Shown here: in pieces, positions 11,395-23,363 of the stretch
Position numbering within the stretch: the first letter of the stretch is position 1
Layout of the letters: the number at the start of each line of letters is the position of its first letter
DNA from: Armigeres subalbatus
Lineage: Eukaryota > Arthropoda > Insecta > Diptera > Culicidae
Direction: 5' to 3'
NCBI RefSeq assembly: GCF_024139115.2
Contig: NC_085140.1
Location: 231,138,371 to 231,202,370, forward strand
DNA length: 64,000 nucleotides
The notes under the pieces: model-generated
What the model was told of the DNA's origin: nothing
The model's input: the letters and a program-made list of their open reading frames with translations, nothing else
Database searches by the model: none
Program-made: the position numbers and the translations under genes

Positions 11395-11622
11395 TAAGGT
11401 CACTCCTGGCGGAATCCAATTTTCAAAGTACTCGCGTTTTCAAGGGCACACCATTCGATACGGAAGCAACGCACAACTGTCATTTTTATTTTTTCAGCTT
11501 TGCTGCGTCGCAGCATGCGTGAAAAAATAAAAATGACAGTTGTGCGGTGCTTCCGTATCGAATGGTGTGCCCTTGAAAACACGAGTACTTTGAAAATTGG
11601 ATTCCGTCAGGAGTGACCTTAA
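11395..11622. mobile_element. TTAA-flanked foldback MITE
   Basis: TTAA at 11395-11398 and 11619-11622. Arms of about 95 bp run from GGTCACTCCTGGCGGAATCC inward through GACAGTTGTGC to a short loop. Near-perfect inverted repeat; no coding. Confidence 0.8.
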
Positions 11623-11871
11623 TGAAAAAGCAGAATTTGCCGCTATGAAACGAATAGATAGCGCCACCGTAGACCAGTTCCTTCAAAACCTTTCGCATGT
11701 TAACCTACATATACAGTAGCGACTTTGTTTTGATGCGGTGAGTGCAAAATGAGTTACCTAAAATATTCCATTATTGTCTTTGAGGATATTATTGCCATTC
11801 CCTCAACTCCTATTCACTTCCCCGCAGGAACAGGGACACTCACCGTAGGTGTGTGGGTACCACCCACTGCT

Positions 11872-12089
11872 ATTATAAATTCAGTAGAAAACCGAATTAT
11901 AGCCGCTATCGAAAATGGATTTATCTCACAATCCATACGATAAACCTAATTTCGGAAGTGGTGCGCTGGATAGCACATCACCAAATGAAAACAGCGCACC
12001 ACTTCCGAAGTTAGGTTTAACCTATGGATTGTGAGAAAAATCCAACTTCGTTAGCGGCTATAACTCGGTTTTGCACTGAATTGATAATA
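11872..12089. mobile_element. Palindromic MITE, family P (copy 2)
   Basis: Same arms as 8137-8353: AAATTCAGTAGAAAACCGAA on the left, CACTGAATTGATAATAC on the right, central GCGCACCACTTCCGAAGTTA. Confidence 0.75.
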
Positions 12090-12639
12090 CCTTACTCACA
12101 CTCTTGACCGCTCGTACTATGTGAGGCTTACTTTAGGGACTTGGGACTCGGCGTTAGGAATATCATATTTAAATTTGACGTTTGTGGAGGCTAACCGCAT
12201 CTACTGTGTCGAGCATGCGGTAAATAAGGTGTAGATCTACTACACTACTTGGAATCATCCTTTACCGGATTGAGAATAGAAAACGCCTTCTCCGGATTGG
12301 TAATCCTATGCTTTTACGCGCAAGACTAAATGAAGACCCGACGTAGTACTTAAACATATGATTATAATCTTTATCTAATCACAGTTATTGCAAATTTTTC
12401 GCCGTGTTCGACTCCCATGCAAAAAATATTGTCCCACCAAAATATGTTCCCACAAGTTTCTCCATATATGGATGACGTCTCCACTGCAAGAAAGAGCTGT
12501 TTGGGGTGTGAGATAAGGTGCAAGAATGATGTTTTGGATTGTGCTTTCGCTAATTTCTCTACAATTGGACGTGCGAGCATTTGTTTTGGTACTTCGACAA
12601 ATTTGCACGGTAGTCTATTCTTCGGTGAGAAATGCAATA

Positions 12640-12790
12640 TTCCACAGACAAACAGACGTAACACTGAGGAAATTCCCATCGATCATGAGCTCAACAGTCG
12701 TTTTAAATTCAACTATTTACGAGTTTTACATCCAGGGGCGCGCGCATCGTATACCTTTGTATTTGACATCTCACACTAGCGCCTTCTGTT
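12640..12790. repeat. Partial copy of the ACAGACAAACAGAC repeat family
   Basis: ACAGACAAACAGACGTAACAC at about 12647, then the shared interior GGCGCGCGCATCGTATACC and ACTAGCGCCTTCTG. The complete copy is 32614-32866; a further partial lies at about 14393-14545 and a lone terminus at about 26383-26408. Confidence 0.55.
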
Positions 12791-12799
12791 GACATTGTT

Positions 12800-13460
12800 G
12801 TACTAAACTTTGTTTCGTACAACATGCACGTTAGGTAGTGGTATAATAACTGGGCGATGGATTTTGAAACAAATTGTTCTAGCTGTTACGTCTGTGGTTA
12901 TTCCATCTAAATTTTCTTCCTCCTAGGAATTTCCCTCGGGGATTTATTCTAGCAGTCGAAGAAATTCTGCCTGAAATTCCCAACAGTTCTCTGTACAAAA
13001 TCCTACAAAATGCTTCCACCAATACTGAAGAATGTCCCGGAGGATTTTTTGTAACAACAACCAGAGAAATCCGGAGAATACTCTTGGGAAAACTTGAAAT
13101 GTTTTCGTATGAAACCACGGAAGAAATAATAGGGCAATTCTTATAAAAAAATGTTCTTGAATGTTGATAAAGGTCTAAGTCAAGGTCTAAGTATCATGAC
13201 AACTTCTTTTTAAACAATTCGAAACTGTCTTCGACCAAGAAAAATATCAAATTTGAGTAGGAGCCATTTTTCTAAGATATGCCGTTAAGAAACTTACCTT
13301 CAACATTCTGATTCAATTCACAATCTCCGTCAAGTAAGCCCAAGAAATCATGACGCTGAAGCAGTAAGATACCTATGCACATTAAGAGAAAATTCAAAAC
13401 CAATGCAAAGTTCATATTAATCTAATAGTGAGCCTGCTTCAACCTCATGGTTAAGTTGAG
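12800..13460. other. No feature recognised
   Basis: AT-rich DNA with no convincing exon, promoter or repeat end. Confidence 0.4.
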
Positions 13461-13464
13461 GCTC

Positions 13465-13830
13465 GGGTTTCAATTGGGAATTAACCTTTCCCGTCAAAAA
13501 AAAATATTCCCTCAATCGATTCTTTGGCTTATTTAAGGTCAACTTTCCCAAAGAACCCATAATTTTTGTCGCCTCTAAGTATTTTTAAAATTTGAAACAA
13601 AAATCGAAAAAGTGCTGTTTTTCAAGATTGGCCCGATTTTGAACGAACATCGGGTGAATTTTTCAGGCCGTTTCACACGTGCAGCACTTTTTCGGTTTTT
13701 GTTTATGATTTTAAAAATAGTTAGAGGCTTCAAAAAATATGGGTTCTTTGGGAAAGTTGACCCTAAATAAGCCAAAGAATCAACTGGGACAATAAAACGA
13801 GATACAATTTTTGACGGGAAAGATCAATTG
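13465..13830. mobile_element. Foldback MITE with arms of about 130 bp
   Basis: Left arm: CAATTGGGAATTAACC, CCCGTCAAAAA, GATTCTTTGGCTTATTTA, GTCAACTTTCCCAAAGAACC. The right arm is its inverted copy, ending TTGACGGGAAAGATCAATTG near 13830. Arms differ by small indels, so it is older than most foldbacks here. Confidence 0.75.
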
Positions 13831-14170
13831 AGACAGAGCTGGGCGCACCTTTTACCTTTTGGCTTACCCTTTTATTCTCTATTTGTTATGCTATACTAAC
13901 ACTCAGAGCTTTCGAAGTCACTGTACGCCAGCAGTCGTGTGTGTATGATAGGAGCAAGCATCGTGTAAAACCGACAGTCGAATAAAGAAACCACTCCGCT
14001 TCATTCGCCACGTTCTGAATCCTTGATAACGAAAAATCGAAGCAGCAGGAGCCGGCAAGCCTAGTGATATACTTAAAAAATTTATAATATGTTTTCGTTA
14101 GAACAGCCTGAAACAAGGTGACCAAAGTTGACCTACAGTAAGTGTTATTATCCATTTGGTAGATTTGCGT

Positions 14171-14314
14171 CAGAGTGTAATGTAATTAAGAGTGGCGACA
14201 TGTGTCGCATTTGACAGGTCTCCTGCTCGTTTGGAACATGATTTTGTATGGGAATGACAGATGAATTTTGTTCCAATTCGGACAGTGTCGCCACTCTTAA
14301 TTACATACACTCTG
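14171..14314. mobile_element. Short MITE, 144 bp
   Basis: Inverted ends CAGAGTGTAATGTAATTAAG...GTGGCGACA and TGTCGCCACTCTTAATTACA...ACTCTG, about 29 bp each with few mismatches. Interior contains GACAGGTCTCCTGCTCG, which also occurs in modified form near 25825. Confidence 0.75.
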
Positions 14315-14926
14315 ATTTGCGTATGTTTGTTTTTTCGCTAGGTGTGTATTAATGCATGAATAATAATTCAATTTAGTGAAAAATGCGTAATGTCACAGGC
14401 AAACAGACGCAACATTTGTCTTATCGTTCATCTATTTAACGACGCATTCGAATTTTCATAGGAGACTAAACAATCACCTAATTATTTTTGCTTTCGTTTG
14501 ACGTGTGCTCACTCCCGCCATCTGGTTTTAATAGAAATAGAAAGTCGACTGTTGGAATACAGCTTTCCATGGCCAGCAATGGCGATTAGTACTGTAAATA
14601 CAGACAAACAGATTACAAACTAAAAAACCCAGATTAATCCACCTACAGTGAGATTTTGCCCCTTCCTTAGTTTTAAGGATTTTTTTTTCCAGACTCCAGT
14701 ATTTAAAACGAGATAAAACTACTCAGCTTCCCATGGCGATTTACCGTGAAAGTGACAAAATAATTGCCTACCCAAAGGCGGATGTCATGGGTAGAGTGAC
14801 AACTCAACGAATGATAACGTACTGTACTTCATGCTGCCTATCTATAAGGCGCTCGTCGGATTGAATAACTATTGTGATATGGTTTGTAACTATCGTAACG
14901 CTGGTTGCATATATTGTACTCGTAAT

Positions 14927-17382
14927 CAGGGTGTCGACTACCTGGAAAAACCTGGAAAGTCAGGGAAAGTCAGGGAATTTCAATTTGGACCTGGAATGTC
15001 AGGGAAAGTCAGGGAATTTTGATTGAGGTCAGGGAAAAAATCACAAAACTGTAATAATAAAAATTTATATTGATTTTAAAAAAAATCAAGATGTGAAACA
15101 TATTTTATTTTTTCGTGTGACCCGTTGGCAGTCTCTAGACGAAAAGTCTACTTCGGGCATATTCCATGTTCCTCATGGTAATCTAATTTACCTCTATTAA
15201 TCTATTTTAGATCAATAACAGAGGTTGCTCAAATGGTCACTGTTTAGGCCTGATCCAAATAGCTTTTACGAAAAGTCCCTCCTTATAATTTATTATTTAA
15301 ATTTAAAAAATCACATGAATAAAGAAAAAATACATATTTAGTTTTAGTGGTTTTGTGTCAGTGTAATTTTTAATTTTTTTGCAGCTTCTTCATTAGTGGC
15401 GTGCAAGTCATGTTCCCATCAAACAAAAAAAAGTTCTAAAAGTTCGATCAAATATTTAATCACCAATCGAGAGAGTTAGTCGTAATGTAATTATGTTGAT
15501 GTGTTAGTAGAAAATACGATATATCACAATGAATTTAAATTGCTGACTATATTCCAAGTAATCGACTCCAATGAAAAACCAATAATGTCCCATTATCTTT
15601 TGAATTAAATTTATCGCCTAAATGTATAAAAACTATCTAGTGGAAGCAATCGAAACTGAATCGAAAGGCCTAAATGGGCCATAGTTCAGAACCGTTCAAC
15701 AATCATCAAAAAACTTCAACCTACAACCAAAAGCTTGATATTTTAAGGCTTATTTCAAGAAAACGTCGAATACTACGATTGAAAGTGCCACAGACAAGAT
15801 TCTGTAGATAATGTTTAAAAACCATTTCATGAACTTCCATTTGATGATGGGCTTTGGCACTTAGGTGGTCAAATTATTGAGCATGTTAAGAGAATGATAG
15901 TGGTTAAAAGCATAATATGGTCTACCGCATGTAAGTAGGTGGCGATGGTAAAACGTTACTCCATACTCCACAATCATAGACGCTCTCCTAGAAAATTTAA
16001 AGTAAATTGACAGAATCAAGAAGATCACATCAATCAGACGGTTTCAAAATAACTCTTCAAAACTTTTCAACAATGTTTGTATTATCTACAGAAGACAAAG
16101 ACAATGCTACGTTCAATTATATTTGCAACCGTGAGATACTTGTTGTGAACTTTTCAAACTGCGACTATTTGCATATTTACTCTACAAGCGAAATTGTAGT
16201 CATGTTAACAGATGGCTATGTTTATCTCTAGACATTGTCTACTTATATTTTTTTAAACCATTAGAGTGATTTTGTATGTTTATTAGAGTGATTTTGTATG
16301 TATAAAATTAGTTCATCACTAAACGTTACTTTTGATGTTTACAAAACAATTTTATCAGAAAATATTCTGGTTGATGTTTGAGAATTTTGTCCAGAAATTA
16401 CTTCAGTGAGATACACTGGATTCTGTTTTTACACGATTTACATTTTCTCAATTTTTAATTCATTCTAAATGTTTAACGCATAATAATAACCATGTGATTT
16501 CTCTTTGAATTATTTAGAAATTTTTTAAACATGTTGCAAAGACTTTGGTGGCAAATTGAAGTCGAACGATCAAAATTACCAACGTAAAAAATCGTTTAAA
16601 AACAGAAACCTGTGTGCTTTGGAATATCTTCTGAAGATAATTATATTTTTTTTTCTCTCAAAATTTTCCAAATTACTTCAAAATTCTCCCTGAAAAATTA
16701 AAACTGTTCAGTAGTTTTTTTAGAATGTATTTGTGGAGGGATTCATACAAAAAATATGCCAAGGAATCTTCAAACATTTTTCCACGAGTTCTTCCAAAAA
16801 TTCCATTAGATATTTCTTATGAAGTTTCATCGCTTGTTGTAGTTGTTGAAAAAGTCTAACATCGAGTTGATAGTAATTGAACTTTCTGTAAAAAAAACAA
16901 TGCTGTAATTCCAAAACGATTGATCCACTTTGGAAGTTTTGGCAAATCTCGATAAAATAAATGGAATAGATGTAGCTCTCCCTAGAATTTGAGGCTAGTT
17001 ATGCCACTTCTTCTCCGAAGGACCTGAGCATATTCAAACCAAAATATTTAAAGTATCTCAGTGGTTATAATGTTTTCCTGGACTTATTGTATTGATTTCT
17101 TGAATATCTGTAAGATTGCAAGCAGTAAGTGATAACATTTCGGAAGCTCTGCGCTTTTACTAGAATATTTGTGAACGACCAGAATTACCTACCATTTATT
17201 ACAAAACCGTTAATAGGCTTCCAATAACTCAGGAACTCGTTCGGTCTTCAAGGATTTAAACATGCAGAGATTTCATATGCTTAAGAATTTGAAAAAAAAT
17301 CATACCTGGAATTTTTCGAGAAATTACTGGAAAGTCAGGGAAAGTCAGGGAATTTTATTTTCAAATTTGAGTCGACACCCTG
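14927..17382. mobile_element. 2.46-kb non-coding DNA element, ends CAGGGTGTCGACT
   Basis: Inverted termini CAGGGTGTCGACT (14927) and AGTCGACACCCTG (to 17382), with GTAAT directly repeated outside both ends (14922-14926, 17383-17387). Subterminal repeats of CTGGAAAGTCAGGGAA occur three or more times at the left end and twice at the right end. No transposase frame recognised, so non-autonomous; termini resemble hAT-like ends, but the 5-bp duplication is shorter than the usual 8. A separate MITE sits inside at 16413-16615. Confidence 0.7.
16413..16615. mobile_element. MITE nested in the 2.46-kb element
   Basis: Ends ACACTGGATTCTGTTTTTAC and (complement) ACACAGGTTTCTGTTTTTAA. Same family as 33592-33795, in the opposite orientation and more diverged. 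Confidence 0.6.
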
Positions 17383-17848
17383 GTAATTTCCAGAGACCTC
17401 GATATTAATTAATCCAGAACTAACTAAATCAGTCATTGATCTGCGAGAAACTCAATAGCGTTTAATAATAACATATATTGCGCCTTATTCTAATTTGGCC
17501 TAATTTGGTAAAACTAAACTTGTTCAATACCTTAAAAATGGGCTAGATTTTTATGGCAGTAAATTTCAGAATTTGCACACATACGCACACATACATGCAT
17601 ACAAGTGATCTATTAGCATCTCAAAACATGCTCACATTTGCTATCTAGCTTCCACTGAAGAAATTTTTGAAATCCCTTTCAATTTTTACGTTTTTGCTTT
17701 TCTGAGAAGATTTTTTTGTACATGCTTCTATATGTTCCTCAATTAAAATCATTTGTTTCTTTGAAACAAATCAGAAAAATAGGCGTAATTCCATGTCATA
17801 TAATTTGTTATAATTATATATTCAATGTCAAAGTGAATTTGTTTAAAA

Positions 17849-18119
17849 TACAGTAGACGTTCGATAACTGCAAGTCATTTAACTGCAATGCTTTTTAACT
17901 GCAATTCGATAGTTGCAACAGTTTTGCAGTTATCGGACCGCTAAACTTCAAACTGATGTCAGACTCAATGACAGCTGCATTGCGCTGCACATTTAGATGC
18001 ACTTTGATTGCATCTGACGTCGATTGACAACCTTTTGACGTTTAGAATGCATTGCAGTTATCGAACGGCATTCGTTAACTGAAAAGTAAACATTTTGCAG
18101 TTATCGAACGGCTACTGTA
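17849..18119. mobile_element. Tc1/mariner-type MITE, family M (copy 1)
   Basis: Begins TACAGTAGACGTTCGATAAC and ends GTTATCGAACGGCTACTGTA, TA at both edges. Subterminal TGCAGTTA motifs repeat many times. 271 bp, no coding. Other copies: 19361-19616, 34321-34591, and a split copy at 45674-45833 plus 49658-49775. Confidence 0.85.
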
Positions 18120-18374
18120 CCATACATTTTATTTAATAATTTACGAGATTTCTTGATAGATTAATACGTAACACACCTGCGTAACGCATACAAAGTGAAA
18201 TTATAGACACTTCCGAAGGAAGGGTCAAAAAATCATATTCTAATTAATTGCATATTATTCGGCGACTCGGCCGTACGAAAACCATTGTTTTGTTAAATAT
18301 CTTGGCTGTGCATATGCACAGCACATGTTTAGAAATGGACAAATTGATATGAAATTTACGAAAAAGAATCCACG

Positions 18375-18445
18375 TGTCTTGGAGGGACTCGAACCCTCAG
18401 CCTCCTACTCTCTAGATAGGCGTGATAACCCCTACACAACAAGAC
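18375..18445 (-). tRNA. tRNA-like sequence in repeat S (pseudo-tRNA)
   Basis: Minus strand: 5' GTCTTGTTGTGTAGGGGTTA, anticodon-arm stem CCTAT/GTAGG with loop CTAGAGA, T arm GAGGG-TTCGAGT-CCCTC, 3' CAAGACA. Acceptor pairs six bases (GTCTTG/CAAGAC). A-box and B-box sequences (GGTTCGAGTCC) are intact, so pol III transcription is possible, but there is a poor fit at the acceptor base and it lies in a dispersed repeat. Confidence 0.4.
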
Positions 18446-18998
18446 CACTTAAAGGTCACGTTTGCAGAAAAGCCATCAGAATCCGAGTACCAACCTCCAC
18501 CGCGATTAGCTTTTTTTTTGCTAATTGAATATCTTTCAGATGCTTGATTTGTCCAATCTTCACATGTGCTTTACTGTTTTATATCCATTAGGGTGGTTCA
18601 AAAAATCGATTTTGCTCCACAGCGCTCATCTGATTCTGTATCATGTTCTGAGTGTCCTCTGAAAATTTGAGCTCATTTGGATTATTTAGCACAAGCCGTT
18701 TCAAGTTTACATGCAAATTAGTATGGGAAAATTTATTTTTTCATTATACTGTTAATGACGCTTCCCCATTAAGCGCAGGTTAAAAGAAAACCCACATAGC
18801 TAAAAGGAATCCTCAAAAGGGGGGCATAGAGTGTGATGCTCTCGATTCATAAACGATTAATGTGCACTCGCTTAACTGTGGATATACAACAGTAAAGCAC
18901 ATGTGAGGATTGGACAAATCAAGATAGATATTCAATTTGCAAAAAACAGGTTGGTACTCGGATTCTGATGGCTTTTCCGCAAACGTGACCTTTAAGTG

Positions 18999-19069
18999 GT
19001 ATTGTTGTGTAGCGGTTATCACGCCTATCTAGAGAGTAGGAGGTTGAGGGTTCGAGTCCCTCCAAGACA
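18999..19069 (+). tRNA. tRNA-like sequence in repeat S, second copy
   Basis: Plus-strand partner of 18375-18445 with the same anticodon arm and T arm; the acceptor is changed (GTATTG against CAAGAC), so it is less able to fold. Best read as a pseudogene copy carried by the repeat. Confidence 0.35.
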
Positions 19070-19360
19070 CGTGGATTCTTTTTCGCAAATTTCATATCAA
19101 TTTATCCATTTCGAAACATGTGCTGTGCATATGAACAGCCAAGATATTTAACAAAAAAATCATCTATCCTGTTTTTTTCTGGCCAATTTTCATAATCTTT
19201 GGTTGGCCAAACTAGAAATACTAGAATAAGAGATCGGCGAAGACGGCATGTGTCCAAACGAACCGTCAAAAGCGGTTCCAATTCGAGTTGTTTACTTTTT
19301 TCATCCATAAGAAGCAAGCAAGCAATGTTAAATGATGCCAGTATTATTTTCACGATTTCA

Positions 19361-19616
19361 TACAGTAGACGTTCGTTAACTGCAATACTTTTTAACTGCA
19401 ATTCCATAGTTGCAACAGTTTTGCAGTTATCGGACCGCTAAACTTCATACTGATGTCAGACTCAATGACAGCTGCATTGCGTTGCACATTTAGATGCACT
19501 TTTATTGCATTTGACGTTGATTGACAACCGTTTGACGTCTAGAATGCGTTGCAGTTATCGAACGGCACTCGTTAACTGAGAAGTAAACATTTTGCAGTTA
19601 TGGAACGGATACTGTA
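19361..19616. mobile_element. Family M MITE (copy 2), nested
   Basis: TACAGTAGACGTTCGTTAAC to GGAACGGATACTGTA. It lies in a repeat whose uninterrupted inverse copy is seen at 59640-59870 (shared AGAGATCGGCGAAGACG and ACGGTTCGTTTGGA-type blocks), so the insertion can be inferred by comparison. Confidence 0.8.
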
Positions 19617-19627
19617 CCTTTTCATCC

Positions 19628-19848
19628 AGCTTTCCACGCTCGGTAATGGCGGCTTGTCGGTGCGTAAAAATCAATAAGCACTGTACTGTTTGACACTAGC
19701 TGGAGGAAAGCCCACTGGCATTCCTGGGTGAGGGGAAGGGAAAAAAGGCATTTTCGCCAGTGAGTTTTCCTCCAGCTAGTGTCAAAAAGTACAGTGGCCG
19801 ATTGATTTTTACACACCGGCAAGCCGCCATTACGGAGCGTGCAAAGCT
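19628..19848. mobile_element. Foldback element, family F (copy 1)
   Basis: Arms of about 100 bp: GTAATGGCGGCTTGTCGG, AAAAATCAAT, GACACTAGCTGGAGGAAA, then the inverse after a short centre with GAGGGGAAGGGAAAAAAGGC. A second copy at 49836-51013 is split by the 49926-50876 element. Confidence 0.8.
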
Positions 19849-22806
19849 GGATACGTTGCCATTTCAACCGTTTTTCTCTCTGCCGGTCTCTGGTTATAGG
19901 GTTGCTAGGCCAACGACCACTTTTGGCGCACGAGTCGGGTATTCAGAAGCTCGATTGACTATACTGTCAAATTCTGTCTATAGCGGAAATTACTTCTGGA
20001 AACAATTGAGCATGAGTAGTTGCCACTCCGTGATTGACTAGAACTTGCCAAATTGTAGAAGGAACCAATTGAATGGAGCTTGGGTTTTAGCTGTCATTCC
20101 CAATGTGTAAATTTCGGAAATTCATTGTATTTTACTAAGTCAATTACGGCGCCGGTCACGTCCTTACGGTCCCAAGAAAAGCAAGGATTATTAGTTCAAC
20201 TTTCGTTGTTACTAGAGACCGAGAATACCTCTGCATCTCCACGATCGTTTCAAGATAGGATATTGTGTTACTATAAAGGGATTATTATCTGGATTCACTT
20301 TAATAAGTGATGCGATGAATGAGAATTAGAAGCACTAGAGCAATGAGAAAGTATTAGAATTAATTCTAATGGGATGAAAATGTTACTAGGGGAAATGACG
20401 GCTTTGACAGGTTTTGTTCTATTATTGTCGGAGGGGTTTTTGTTGACCAAATTTTATGAAATTTGGCCACAATATTCTTTGATATGCAAATCATATTTAG
20501 GCGAAATTTGAGCATAATTAGTTATTGAAACGGGGGCAGCAGGGACTATGTCCAAGGGCTTGACGATCCCTCCCCAGGCCATCTGCGAGTTGTGGCGCCT
20601 GCCTAGGATGTGGTGGGGTTTGACAGTGGGCCCTGTTAAACCTCTATAAAAAGCTGCATGTATCCGCAAGTAGGCCCCACCAAAGCGACCGTGTGCCGCT
20701 CAAAGCGCACAAGCCCAAGTCCTGGTGTTAGGTGGGACGCTAAACAGCCCTGACACGACGGCCCTCCGACGAGACAGGAGGTTTGCGCAGGCCCAATAAG
20801 CCGCCTTTAAAACAACTATTACGAACGACATAGAAGATAATACGACTCGATACAATCGGCAACGACCTAGGCGACGAATAAAGGATCACGATTGGAAGCT
20901 TGGAACATGGAACTGCAAGTCGCTAGGCTTCGCAGGTTGCGATAGGATAATCTACGATGAATTACATCCCCGCAACTTCGATGTCGTAGCGCTGCAGGAA
21001 ATCTGCTGGACAGGACAGAAAGTGTGGAAAAGCGGGCATCGAGCGGCTACCTTCTACCAAAGCTGTGGCACCACCAACGAGCTGGGAACCGGCTTCATAG
21101 TGCTGGGAAAGATGCGCCAACGCGTGATTGGGTGGCAGCCAATCAACGCAAGGATGTGCAAGCTGAGGATAAAGGCCGTTTCTTCAACTATAGCATCATC
21201 AACGTGCACTGCCCACACGAAGGGAGATCCGACGACGAGAAAGAAGCGTTCTATGCGCAGCTGGAGCAGACATACGATGGATGCCCACTGCGGGACGTCA
21301 AAATCGTCATCGGTGACATGAACGCTCAGGTAGGAAGGGAGGAAATGTATAGACCGGTCATCGGACCGGATAGTCTGCATACCGTATCGAACGACAACGG
21401 CCAACGATGCATAAACTTTGCAGCCTCCCGCGGAATGGTAGTCCGAAGCACTTTCTTCCCCGTAAGAATATCAACAAGGCCACATGGAAACCACCTAATC
21501 AAGTAACGGAAAACCAAATCGACCACGTTCTAATCGACGGTAAATTCTTCTCCGACATCACGAACGTACGCACTTACCGCAGTGCGAATATTGAATCCGA
21601 CCACTACCTCGTCGCAGTATGTCTGCGCTCAAAACTCTCGACGGTGATCTACACGCGTCGGAGTCGTCCGCCGCGGCTTAACATTGGGCGGCTACAAGAC
21701 GGTAGACTAGCCCAAGACTACGCGCAGCAGCTGGAAGTGGCACTCCCAACGGAAGAGCAGCTAGGCGCAGCATCTCTTGAAGATGGCTGGAGAGATATTC
21801 GATCCGCCATTGGAAGCACCGCAACCGCTGCACTAGGCACGGTGGCTCCGGATCAGAGAAACGACTGGTATGACGGCGAATGTGAGCAGTTAGTTTAGGA
21901 GAAGAATGCAGCATGGGCGAGATTGCTGCAACACCGCACGAGGGCGAACGAGGCACGATACAAACGGGCGCGGAACAGACAAAACTCGATTTTCCGGAGG
22001 AAAAAGCGCCAGCAGGAAGATCGAGACCGTGAAGAGACGGAGGAACTGTACCGCGCTAATAACACACGAAAGTTCTATGAGAAGTTGAACCGTTCACGTA
22101 AGGGCTACGTGCCACAGCCCGATATGTGTAAGGACATAAACGGGAACCTTCTTACGAACGAGCGTGAGGTGATCCAAAGGTGGCGGCAGCACTACGAAGA
22201 GCACCTGAATGGCGATATGGCAGACAACGGTGGCGGTATGGTAATGAACCTAGGAGCACGCGCGCAGGACATGCGACTTCCGTCTCCGAATCTCCAGGAG
22301 ATCCAGGAGGAGATCGGCCGGCTGAAAAACAACAAAGCCCCTGGAGTTGACCAACTACCAGGAGAGCTGTTTAAACACGGTGGTGAAGCACTGGCTAGAG
22401 CGCTGCATTGGGTGATTACCAAGGTTTGGGAGGATGAGGTTCTGCCGCAGGAGTGGATGGAAGGTGTCGTGTGTCCCATCTACAAAAAGGGCGATAAGCT
22501 GGATTGTAGCAACTACCGCGCAATCACACTGCTGAACGCCGCCTACAAGGTACTCTCCCAAATTTTATGCCGTCGACTAACACCAATTGCAAGAGAGTTC
22601 GTGGGGCAGTACCAGGCGGGATTTATGGGTGAACGCTCTACCACAGACCAGGTGTTCGCCATACGTCAGGTATTGCAGAAATGCCGCGAATACAACGTGC
22701 CCACACATCATCTATTTATCGACTTCAAAGCCGCATATGATACAATCGATCGGGACCAGCTATGGCAGCTAATGCACGAAAACGGATTTCCGGATAAACT
22801 GATACG

Positions 22807-23363
22807 CAGGGTTCGGATTTCTCACTCACTCACGCGACAACAGATCGATCCACCATCCATTTTATCCGGATAAATTACAGTGCGGTAAACTCCGGCACAA
22901 GCGATGGTGCGAAAAATTGTTATCCCTCTTCCCATGTTTCGTGAAAATCAAATGCTGCTTACTTTGCTTCTCCGAACTGATTGCATACGACGATGCGCCA
23001 CGATAAGTAGTAGGTTCAAGACAGCAGTTTTTCTATTTGCTTTCAATCGGTTCGTGTGGTGGCGTGGTTATAGTGGGCGCTCTATACATTTTAAAATTGT
23101 TTTGGGTTCGAATCCCGTCGCGGACCTACATTTTTGTGAATATGCTTTTAAAACTTATCTGGAGAAGTGGCGAGATGGAGAATTTGGAGGCCCAAAATTA
23201 AATTATCCGGCAAGCCGCCGCTCGCGAGTTTATCGCCCGTCTTTCTATCCGGATAAAATATTGTGTGAGAACACTTGCTCAAAGGAGAATTTGGAAAAAT
23301 TGCACTCCGCTGTTGGGATCAATCCTGGGTTTTTATTCATATGAGTGAGAATTCCGAAGCCTG
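22807..23363. mobile_element. hAT-type MITE inserted in LINE RT
   Basis: Inverted ends CAGGGTTCGGATTTCTCACT and (complement) CAGGCTTCGGAATTCTCACT, flanked by the perfect 8-bp duplication CTGATACG (22799-22806, 23364-23371). Removal restores the LINE sequence seen in copy 2 (KL..LIKATMDRV). Contains a tRNA-like block at 23049-23126. Confidence 0.85.
23049..23126 (+). tRNA. tRNA-like sequence inside hAT-type MITE
   Basis: GGTTCGTGTGGTGGCGTGGT at the 5' end and GGGTTCGAATCCCGTCGCGG near the 3' end. The B box GGTTCGAATCC is canonical, an A-box-like TGGCGTGGTTATAGTGGGC is present, and seven acceptor pairs can form (GTTCGTG with CGCGGAC, G-U allowed). D and anticodon arms are poor, so probably a decayed tRNA-derived piece. 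Confidence 0.35.

Larger units (their letters stand above)
10370..12335. other. GC-richer retroelement-like DNA, unassigned
   Basis: From about 10380 to 11320 and 11750 to 12335 the composition rises and long stretches look like the untranslated 5' part of a LINE on the minus strand, but no EEP or RT motif is visible. It is interrupted by the foldback at 11395-11622 and the family P MITE at 11872-12089. A TACTAATGACACATTGG repeat end (see 47384-47549) lies at 11326-11394. Confidence 0.35.
18240..19180. repeat. Inverted pair of repeat S, each with a tRNA-like core
   Basis: The left unit (about 18250-18530) is the reverse complement of the right unit (about 18880-19165). Shared blocks in order on the right unit: TGTGGATATACAACAGTA, GGTTGGTACTCGGATTCTGA, the tRNA-like core, ACGTGGATTCTTTTTCGC, GCTGTGCATATG. 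The spacer 18588-18800 starts TAGGGTGGTTCAAAAAATCG and looks like the end of another repeat. Two further units lie at 51569-52300. Confidence 0.65.

Noticed and set aside
12417..12779. 120-codon plus-strand frame
   Set aside because: Runs into a known repeat (ACAGACAAACAGAC family) and matches no domain; no splice or promoter context.
18375..18445. Functional nuclear tRNA gene
   Set aside because: Several copies embedded in the same dispersed repeat, acceptor mismatches in most copies, and an AGA anticodon position without the long variable arm expected of tRNA-Ser.
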